NCBI RefSeq assembly: GCF_900172265.1
Contig: NZ_FWFK01000004.1
Span: 495,884-559,883, forward strand
DNA length: 64,000 nt
Direction: 5' to 3'
Origin: Roseivivax jejudonensis
GTDB lineage: Bacteria; Pseudomonadota; Alphaproteobacteria; Rhodobacterales; Rhodobacteraceae
A model generated the notes under the pieces. The model was not told where the DNA came from, searched no databases, and was given only the letters and a program-made list of their open reading frames with translations. The position numbers and the translations under genes are program-made. Positions 59,115-64,000 of this stretch are shown here, one piece after another (position 1 is the first letter of the stretch; each line of letters starts with the position of its first letter).

Positions 59115-59190
59115 TGGCAGGGGCAGCAGGGCTCGAACCCGCGACCTACGGTTTTGGAGACCGTCGCTCTACCAACTGAGCTATACCCCT
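59115..59190 (-). tRNA. tRNA-Trp (anticodon CCA)
   Basis: A complete 76-base minus-strand tRNA with encoded CCA. The acceptor AGGGGTA pairs with TGCCCCT (one G-U-type mismatch), the D arm is GCTC-AGTTGGTA-GAGC, the anticodon loop CTCCAAA gives CCA, and the T arm contains GGTTCGAGCCC. It heads the tRNA-Trp-secE-nusG unit, as in many bacteria. Confidence 0.97.
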
Positions 59191-59202
59191 ACGGCGACGC
59201 TT

Positions 59203-59231
59203 CACCTACTCCCGCACCGGGGTGAATTCAA
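59203..59231 (-). promoter_or_regulatory. Promoter of the tRNA-Trp-secE-nusG unit
   Basis: On the minus strand TTGAAT (59226-59231) and TAGGTG (59203-59208) are 17 bases apart. The -10 lies 12 bases before the tRNA 5' end. Good spacing, moderate match at -10. Confidence 0.5.
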
Positions 59232-59350
59232 GGGCGGATTGACGCCCGTCGGGCCCTGCGCGGCGACGCGAAAGCGCGCCAGGTTCCGACACGATGTTCA
59301 CGATCGCATACACTGAGCGTCACCGCGCCGTGATACCTGTTTCTGAACAT

Positions 59351-59364
59351 CTTTGTGCACAAAG
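59351..59364. promoter_or_regulatory. 14-bp perfect palindrome
   Basis: CTTTGTGCACAAAG, in a low-GC pocket 160 bases before tRNA-Trp and 322 bases before the first array gene. Size and symmetry suit a dimeric regulator's operator; the regulator is unknown. Confidence 0.35.
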
Positions 59365-59685
59365 TAACAGAAGCTGTGTTCGGGTTTGCGCAGGCGGTCC
59401 GGACGGGGTCGGGCGCACGCTCCCGAGATCGACCCCGCTGCGGTGCGGCGCGAGCAAGCGGCTGAATTTGCCGAAAATTTTCCGGATCGGTGCCGGGGTG
59501 GCGATTTGTTCCTCACAATCAAGCCCAAGATTCGGTGAGCGATTGCAACATCTTGGCCGGATTGCCGCGGATCGATGCCGTCCCCAATTCACCGTCATCG
59601 GCCGACGACGGGGCCGCGGCACAGACCGCACCGCCCGAGGCCAGAGAGACACGACGAACCGCACACGCACCAAAGGAGACACGAC

Positions 59686-59922
59686 ATGAAAACCGCACTC
59701 GCAGCCATCGCCACCGCCGCCGCCGCCCTGACCGCAGTTCCGGCCGCCGCCGCCCTCTCGACCGAGGCCGCACAGGTCAAGATCGAGCGCTACGCGCCGG
59801 AGGTCGACGCATCGACCCTCACCGACACGCAGATCGTGACCATCCTCAACGCGATCAACTCGAGCGACGGGCTCGGCGAGCGTGAAGGCAAGGTCCAGTC
59901 GCTGGTCCGCGCCTACCAGTAA
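59686..59922 (+). CDS. Small secreted protein, array copy 1
   Basis: A 78-residue protein not recognised as a known family. The signal peptide MKTALAAIATAAAALTAVPA ends in AAA. The mature ~55 residues begin LSTEAAQVKIERYAPEVD, continue STLTDTQIVTILNAIN and end KVQSLVRAYQ. They predict two or three short helices, with no cysteine. GGAG lies seven bases before the ATG. Two identical copies and two diverged relatives follow on the same strand. Function unknown; the shared EAAQ...ERYAPEVD motif defines the family. Confidence 0.85.
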   Translation: MKTALAAIATAAAALTAVPAAAALSTEAAQVKIERYAPEVDASTLTDTQIVTILNAINSSDGLGEREGKVQSLVRAYQ

Positions 59923-59941
59923 GGCCCGGCCAGTTCCCCGG

Positions 59942-59971
59942 CGGCTCCGGGTCTTCCCCTGCCCGGAGCCG
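59942..59971 (+). terminator. Hairpin after array copy 1
   Basis: A 10-bp stem (CGGCTCCGGG with its mirror) and a 10-base loop in the spacer. No T-run follows, so it may only attenuate or stabilise transcript ends. Confidence 0.45.
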
Positions 59972-60007
59972 GCCCCTCACAGACACACACGATTTCGGAG
60001 ACACGAC

Positions 60008-60244
60008 ATGAAAACCGCACTCGCAGCCATCGCCACCGCCGCCGCCGCCCTGACCGCAGTTCCGGCCGCCGCCGCCCTCTCGACCGAGGCCGCACAGGTC
60101 AAGATCGAGCGCTACGCGCCGGAGGTCGACGCATCGACCCTCACCGACACGCAGATCGTGACCATCCTCAACGCGATCAACTCGAGCGACGGGCTCGGCG
60201 AGCGTGAAGGCAAGGTCCAGTCGCTGGTCCGCGCCTACCAGTAA
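60008..60244 (+). CDS. Small secreted protein, array copy 2
   Basis: Nucleotide-identical to the coding sequence at 59686, including all synonymous sites, and preceded by the same GGAGACACGAC leader. The spacer ahead of it differs from that of copy 3 at four positions. The encoded secreted protein is therefore the same 78 residues; three copies may raise dosage. Function unknown. Confidence 0.85.
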   Translation: MKTALAAIATAAAALTAVPAAAALSTEAAQVKIERYAPEVDASTLTDTQIVTILNAINSSDGLGEREGKVQSLVRAYQ

Positions 60245-60263
60245 GGCCAGGCCAGTTCCCCAG

Positions 60264-60293
60264 CGGCTCCGGGCCTTCCCCCGCCCGGAGCCG
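60264..60293 (+). terminator. Hairpin after array copy 2
   Basis: The same stem as after copy 1 with a changed loop; the arms are unchanged even though the spacer has diverged. No T-run. Confidence 0.4.
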
Positions 60294-60329
60294 GCCCCTC
60301 ACAGACACACACGATTTCGGAGACACGAC

Positions 60330-60566
60330 ATGAAAACCGCACTCGCAGCCATCGCCACCGCCGCCGCCGCCCTGACCGCAGTTCCGGCCGCCGCCGCCCT
60401 CTCGACCGAGGCCGCACAGGTCAAGATCGAGCGCTACGCGCCGGAGGTCGACGCATCGACCCTCACCGACACGCAGATCGTGACCATCCTCAACGCGATC
60501 AACTCGAGCGACGGGCTCGGCGAGCGTGAAGGCAAGGTCCAGTCGCTGGTCCGCGCCTACCAGTAA
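60330..60566 (+). CDS. Small secreted protein, array copy 3
   Basis: Third identical 78-residue copy. After its stop the sequence leaves the repeat and enters a GC-rich hairpin (60571-60599). Last full member of the tandem block; the next genes are related only at protein level or unrelated. Confidence 0.85.
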   Translation: MKTALAAIATAAAALTAVPAAAALSTEAAQVKIERYAPEVDASTLTDTQIVTILNAINSSDGLGEREGKVQSLVRAYQ

Positions 60567-60570
60567 TCCT

Positions 60571-60599
60571 GACGCGCCCGGGCTTCCGGCCCGGGCGTC
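60571..60599 (+). terminator. Hairpin ending the three-copy block
   Basis: GACG(CG)CCCGGG pairs with CCCGGGCGTC across a short loop with a two-base bulge, just after copy 3. No long T-run. Confidence 0.4.
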
Positions 60600-60616
60600 A
60601 TCTTCGGAGGATCGCC

Positions 60617-60823
60617 ATGACACGTCTTTTCGGCCCGACCGTGATCGCCGCCCTCGTGGCCGCGTCCACGGCCTCCGCCCTTCCGACCGATCCGCCCGTG
60701 ACCGAACGGCCGGACACGCGATTTGCCCCGATGCTCGAGCTTCCCGAGAGCACGATCATCCTGATCCGGGACGGGTTGCAGCTGCAGCCCGAACCGAACA
60801 CGTCCGCCGCCATGCCGCGGTGA
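60617..60823 (+). CDS. Small secreted protein of another family
   Basis: A 68-residue protein with a signal peptide (MTRLFGPTVIAALVAASTAS, cleavage near ALP) and a short Pro-rich mature part (PPVTERPDTRFAPMLELPES). GGAGG before the ATG supports expression. It shows no clear similarity to the neighbouring array proteins and is not recognised. A 13-bp perfect hairpin follows the stop. Confidence 0.65.
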   Translation: MTRLFGPTVIAALVAASTASALPTDPPVTERPDTRFAPMLELPESTIILIRDGLQLQPEPNTSAAMPR

Positions 60824-60828
60824 GCCGC

Positions 60829-60858
60829 ACGAACCGGCGTCGTGTGACGCCGGTTCGT
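60829..60858 (+). terminator. Strong hairpin after the 68-residue protein gene
   Basis: A perfect 13-bp stem (ACGAACCGGCGTC and its mirror) with a GTGT loop, but no T-run. Probably a transcript-ending or stabilising structure. Confidence 0.45.
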
Positions 60859-60969
60859 CACGTTCGGGCCCCGCGCGCGATGACGTGACTTGAGCCCGGC
60901 GCGGATCGGCGCATCCTTGGACAGGACAGGGGCGGGCACGTGCCCGCCCCCGCCCAAGAGGAGCCCGCC

Positions 60970-61257
60970 ATGAGATCCGTCCGCCCGATCTGCCACGCCG
61001 CCGCGATCCTGACGCTGGTCGCCGTCGGCGCGGCCCCCGCCGCCGCGCAGATGTCCGACGAGGCCGCGCAGATCCGCCTCGAACGCTTCGCACCCAATGT
61101 CGACGTCTCGCAGCTCAGCCGGGCAGAGATCCTGTCGCTGCTCAACGTGATCCATTCCGGCGGGTCGCGCAGCACGCGGGAGGCGAAGGTCGAATCCCTC
61201 GCCCGCCTCTACCAGAGCGACCGGCGCGGCTTCTATTTCCGCTTCGATCTCGACTGA
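60970..61257 (+). CDS. Small secreted protein, diverged array paralogue A
   Basis: A 95-residue exported protein (signal PICHAAAILTLVAVGAAPAA). Mature part begins MSDEAAQIRLERFAPNVDVS and ends ESLARLYQ plus an extension DRRGFYFRFDLD. It matches the three-copy protein along its mature length with the same E-A-A-Q, E-R-[YF]-A-P-x-V-D and Y-Q positions. GAGGAG lies before the ATG. Its stop overlaps the next start by one base (TGATG), so translation is coupled. Confidence 0.78.
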   Translation: MRSVRPICHAAAILTLVAVGAAPAAAQMSDEAAQIRLERFAPNVDVSQLSRAEILSLLNVIHSGGSRSTREAKVESLARLYQSDRRGFYFRFDLD

Positions 61258-61514
61258 TGGCCGGTGTGACCTCTCGCGTTATCCTGTCCGCGACGCTGGT
61301 CGCACTGGCGGTCACGGCCACCGCGGCGGAGGCGACGACCCGGCGCGAGGCGGCCGAGATCCGGCTCAGCCGCTATGCGCCCGAGGTCGACGTGACCAAG
61401 CTCACCGACACCGAGCTGGCGGTTCTGATGAACATCCTGCGGTCGACCGACACGGACATCGAGAAGCGGTTCCGCCTGCGGTCGTTCGTGGATCGCTACC
61501 AGAGCGGCGACTGA
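61257..61514 (+). CDS. Small secreted protein, diverged array paralogue B
   Basis: An 85-residue exported protein (signal RVILSATLVALAVTATAAEA). Mature part begins REAAEIRLSRYAPEVDVTKL, continues TDTELAVLMNILRS and ends RSFVDRYQSGD, so it keeps the family's EAA, RYAPEVD and YQ positions. Coupled to paralogue A by a TGATG overlap; the two may be made in fixed ratio. Convergent with the CaiB-type gene, 7 bases away. Confidence 0.78.
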   Translation: MAGVTSRVILSATLVALAVTATAAEATTRREAAEIRLSRYAPEVDVTKLTDTELAVLMNILRSTDTDIEKRFRLRSFVDRYQSGD

Positions 61515-61521
61515 CCGCGGC

Positions 61522-62763
61522 TCAGGCCGCGGGGCGCGCCGCGCGGCGGCCCGGCTCGCCCACCACACCGGCATCGAACAGGTGCGCGATCTCGGTATCG
61601 TCGAGCCCGGCGACCGTGCTCAGCACCTCGACGGTATGCGCCCCGAGGTCGGGCGCCGGGGCGGGATCCTGCCGCGCGAAGCCCGACCACGTGACCGGAG
61701 AGCCCGGCACCGGGAACCGGCCGAGCCCGGGCTGGTCCATGAGCCGGAACATCGGGTTGTCCTCGGACAGGTCGGGATCGGTGGCGAGCGCTTCGGGCAG
61801 GTCGCGGAACGGCGCCCATGTGGCGCCGGCGGCATCCAGCGCCTCGGCCACGTCGTGCAGCGGACGGGCGGCGAACCACGGCGCGAGGATCGCCCGGATG
61901 CGGTCGCGCAGGCGCCAGCGGTTGCCCTCGTCCGACAGGTCGGCGCCGGTGGCGGACCCGAGCGCGGCCATCGCGTCGGCGGTGCCGGTGGCCTTCACCA
62001 GCATCTTCCATTGCCGCGCGGTGAGGCCGATCACCATGACGCGCGCGCCATCGGCGCAGACGAAATCCTGCCCGTAGGCGCCGAAGAGGTCGTTGCCCGC
62101 CTTGGCGCGCGGGGTGCCCGACAGCGCGGCCTCTCCGATCATGCCGAGATGGCCGAGGGTCGCCGCCGCGACATCCTTCAGCGACAGCTCCACGTCCTGC
62201 CCCTGCCCGCTGCGCAGGCGGTTGCGCTCGGCGGCGAGCAGGGCCGAAACGACCATGCCGCCGGCCGCCACGTCCCAGGCGGGGAGCGCGTGCGCCACCG
62301 GGCCGTCGTGGTCCGCGGGGCCGGTCATGTGCGGCACGCCGAGCGCGGGATTGACCGTGTAGTCGACCTGCGGGTTGCCGTGCCGGTCGCCCATCAGCGT
62401 GACCATGCACAGGTCGGGGCGCCGCTCGGACAGGGTGGGATGATCCATCCAGCCGCGCACCCGCAGGTTGGTGATGAACAGCCCCGCATCCTCGCCGGGG
62501 GCGGTGATGATCCGGGTCACGAGCTCGCGCCCGGCCTCGGACTTCATGTCGACGGCGACAGATTTCTTGCCCTTGTTGAGCCCGGCCCAGAACAGGCTCC
62601 GCCCGGACGGCGCGAGCGGCCAGCGCCCGGCGTCGAGACCGCCCCCGAGCCGGTCGAAGCGGATGACCTCCGCGCCCATCTGCGCCAGCGTCAGCCCCGC
62701 CAGCGGCACCGCGACGAAGGCCGAGCCCTCGACCACCCGCATGCCGTTCAGGATCGCGTTCAT
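61522..62763 (-). CDS. CaiB/BaiF family CoA-transferase (Mct-like)
   Basis: A class III CoA-transferase of 413 residues. GMRVVEGSAFVAVPLAGLTL near residue 7 and AQMGAEVIRFDRLGG near 28 start the protein; GLNKGKKSVAVDM near 63 binds CoA. The catalytic Asp lies in the ADHDGPVAHALPAWDVAAG region near 150-170. Its partner is a MaoC-type hydratase with a 4-base overlap. This pair is like mesaconyl-CoA C1-C4 transferase (Mct) and mesaconyl-C4-CoA hydratase (Meh) of the 3-hydroxypropionate cycle, but the exact reaction is inferred. Confidence 0.85.
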   Translation of the reverse strand: MNAILNGMRVVEGSAFVAVPLAGLTLAQMGAEVIRFDRLGGGLDAGRWPLAPSGRSLFWAGLNKGKKSVAVDMKSEAGRELVTRIITAPGEDAGLFITNLRVRGWMDHPTLSERRPDLCMVTLMGDRHGNPQVDYTVNPALGVPHMTGPADHDGPVAHALPAWDVAAGGMVVSALLAAERNRLRSGQGQDVELSLKDVAAATLGHLGMIGEAALSGTPRAKAGNDLFGAYGQDFVCADGARVMVIGLTARQWKMLVKATGTADAMAALGSATGADLSDEGNRWRLRDRIRAILAPWFAARPLHDVAEALDAAGATWAPFRDLPEALATDPDLSEDNPMFRLMDQPGLGRFPVPGSPVTWSGFARQDPAPAPDLGAHTVEVLSTVAGLDDTEIAHLFDAGVVGEPGRRAARPAA

Positions 62764-63608
62764 GTCCGGTCCTCCCATGTCGCATTGGCCTGCATGCCCT
62801 GCGTCTCTTCGCCCTTCGCGGTGCAGAGCGTCATCGCGGCCCCGGCGTCCTCCGCCACCAGCACCCGCAGCGGGGCGCCGTTGAACATCGGGTGCACGCC
62901 GCGATAGGCGAAGCGCGCCGGCGGCGTGCCGCGATGGTCGGCCGCGAGCCCGGCCAGCAGCATCGCCTGCAACGGGCCGTGCACGACGAGATCGGGGTAT
63001 TTCTCGACCTCGCGCGCATAGGCGTGGTCGTAATGGATGCGGTGCGCGTTGAAGGTCACGGCCGAGAACCGGAACAGAAGCGGCGCATCGACGTCCACGA
63101 TGCGCTCGGCCAGCGGCGCGGGCGGAACGGGCACCGGCTTCGGCGGGCGAAAGCTCTCGGGCATCTCGAGGTAGACGATGTTCTGGCGCTCCTCGATCGC
63201 GAGGCCGTCCTCGCCGGCGATGTCGTAGGCGACGGTGACGAACACCATCGGGCCGGCCGCGCCGGCCTTTTCGGCGACATCTGCGATGCGCGCGTGGCGG
63301 GTCAGGCGCTCGCCCACGTGGAGCGGGCGGTGAAAGGTCAGATCGCCCGAGGCCCACATGCGCCGCGGCAGCCGCACGGGCGGCATGAAGCCCCCGAGCT
63401 TGGGGTGGCCCTCGGGGCCGAGATCCTCGGTCGGGGTGGTGGGCGGAAAGCCGATCCAGTGCCAGAGCGGCGGCACGACGGCCCCGGGCGCCGGCGGCAG
63501 CATGCGGCCCGGCAGGGTCGCGGCCAGCATTGCGGCGAGGGCGGGATCCACGCGCCCCTGCTGCGTCTCCTCCCGACCGATCCAGTCGATCACGCGCGCA
63601 TCGGACAC
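62760..63608 (-). CDS. MaoC-type acyl-CoA hydratase (Meh-like)
   Basis: A 282-residue double hot-dog protein. The N-terminal half has FMPPVRLPRRMWASGDLTFH near residue 75 and the C-terminal half has FRFSAVTFNAHRIHYDHAYA near 180, the catalytic motif pattern (D/N...H) of R-specific hydratases. HTD2- and Meh-type proteins share this form. It starts at GTG 63608 (GAGGGAGGG upstream). The ATGA overlap with the CoA-transferase gene suggests one pathway step follows the other. Confidence 0.85.
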   Translation of the reverse strand: MSDARVIDWIGREETQQGRVDPALAAMLAATLPGRMLPPAPGAVVPPLWHWIGFPPTTPTEDLGPEGHPKLGGFMPPVRLPRRMWASGDLTFHRPLHVGERLTRHARIADVAEKAGAAGPMVFVTVAYDIAGEDGLAIEERQNIVYLEMPESFRPPKPVPVPPAPLAERIVDVDAPLLFRFSAVTFNAHRIHYDHAYAREVEKYPDLVVHGPLQAMLLAGLAADHRGTPPARFAYRGVHPMFNGAPLRVLVAEDAGAAMTLCTAKGEETQGMQANATWEDRT

Positions 63609-63904
63609 GGCATCCCTCCCTCACCTGTCCGGACGAGGTTGCGCGGGAGGCCCGGAAAATCAAACGATTTCTGACGGTTAAATGGATGCGACGGTATGCC
63701 GAACCGGTATGCCGCGGGGTGCCGGACCGCCAGTGCGCTGGCGGCGAACGACAATCGGGCCCGCTGCGCCGCGGCACTGCAGCTGCAGCAGAGACGAAAA
63801 AAGTTTGACGCGTGCGCCGGCCCGAACGCAAACGGGCCGCTCGATCGAGCGGCCCGCGCGGAATTTCGGGAAGGGTCGGGACGCCTGTCGGCGTCCCGGT
63901 CCGA
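63609..63904. other. Gap between the hydratase gene and tuf
   Basis: About 296 bases. It contains the tuf terminator (63833-63856) and, on the minus strand, the start region of the hydratase transcript. No gene is supported. Confidence 0.5.
63833..63856 (-). terminator. Hairpin terminator of tuf
   Basis: A perfect 24-base palindrome (12-bp stem CGGGCCGCTCGA) 48 bases beyond the tuf stop; on the minus strand it is followed by a short TTT. Confidence 0.7.
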
Positions 63905-64000
63905 TCACTCGAGGATCTTCGAGACGACGCCCGAGCCGACGGTCCGGCCGCCTTCGCGGATGGCGAAGCGCAGGCCGTCTTCCATCGCGATCGGCGCGAT
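63905..64000 (-). CDS. tuf: Elongation factor Tu, C-terminal end (partial)
   Basis: The last 31 residues are visible: [20 protein letters not shown], then [10 protein letters not shown] and a TGA stop. This is the domain-III end of EF-Tu, which carries aminoacyl-tRNA to the ribosome. It lies upstream of tRNA-Trp, secE and nusG on the same strand, the usual order, but about 4.7 kb away. The gene continues past the window. Confidence 0.97.
   Translation of the reverse strand: MAPIAMEDGLRFAIREGGRTVGSGVVSKILE

Larger units (their letters stand above)
59191..59685. other. Control region between tRNA-Trp and the small secreted protein array
   Basis: About 495 bases with no gene I can support. It holds the tRNA-Trp promoter (59203-59231, minus) and presumably the promoter of the plus-strand array. 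A perfect 14-bp palindrome CTTTGTGCACAAAG lies at 59351-59364, and an AT-rich GAAAATTTTC palindrome at 59473-59482. No ribosome-binding site precedes any open frame of useful length. Confidence 0.6.
59676..60566. repeat. 322-bp tandem repeat carrying three identical genes
   Basis: Three copies of a 322-base unit: an 85-base spacer plus a 237-base coding sequence, with starts at 59686, 60008 and 60330. The three coding sequences are identical to the base. The two full spacers differ at four positions. The first copy shares only GGAGACACGAC with the common leader. Confidence 0.95.

Overview
The window looks like chromosomal DNA of a high-GC alphaproteobacterium of the Rhodobacteraceae/Roseobacter type. 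The pointers are a 44-residue aa3-type cytochrome oxidase subunit IV, a DmdC-like acyl-CoA dehydrogenase, gene-transfer-agent (GTA) head-spike genes, TTAA-N7-TTAA elements of the CtrA type and the overall gene style. No insertion sequence, integrase, phage morphogenesis block or CRISPR array was seen.

Positions 1-34346 are mostly housekeeping genes. They include the N-terminal part of a D,D-carboxypeptidase, clpS, an RsmC-like methyltransferase, an unusual SDR protein and hemF. A minus-strand molybdenum-cofactor/formate-dehydrogenase operon follows (fdhD, a CDA-fold deaminase, mobA, mobB, and a moeA carrying an extra N-terminal domain). Next come azlCD, a lipoprotein, cox subunit IV, an MBL hydrolase, the acyl-CoA dehydrogenase, a GFA protein, threonylcarbamoyl-AMP synthase, a peroxiredoxin, an M14-like deacylase, xth, a thioredoxin-TPR protein, a LON-domain protein, Trm112, a MATE exporter and truB. 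A branched-chain amino-acid type ABC importer (livF, livG, a fused livHM, binding protein), an ABC exporter, tRNA-Gly(UCC), a PsiE-like protein, a YedK/HMCES protein, a methyltransferase and rplA-rplK complete this part.

Positions 34714-58055 hold a surface-polysaccharide cluster in five blocks of alternating strand. It has three glycosyltransferases, a Wzc-like co-polymerase/kinase, a Wza-like exporter, an initiating sugar-phosphate transferase, a pyruvyl transferase, a secreted PslG-like glycosidase, a mutase-like flavoprotein, a Wzy-like polymerase, a Wzx-like flippase, an O-acyltransferase, and manC/manB for GDP-mannose. In its centre lies a pair resembling the GTA head-spike base and fibre proteins (GhsA/GhsB of Rhodobacter capsulatus). 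The cluster therefore encodes both a capsule and a particle-borne protein likely to bind it.

The cluster sits exactly between nusG-secE and rplK-rplA, genes that are adjacent in most bacteria. All of them, together with tRNA-Trp and tuf, stay on the minus strand in ancestral order, so a conserved operon appears to have been split by about 24 kb. Between tRNA-Trp and tuf (59191-63904) lies an array of small secreted proteins: three copies with identical coding sequence in 322-bp tandem repeats plus two diverged paralogues and one unrelated small secreted protein. It is followed by a CaiB-type CoA-transferase and a MaoC-type hydratase. The window ends inside the 3' end of tuf.
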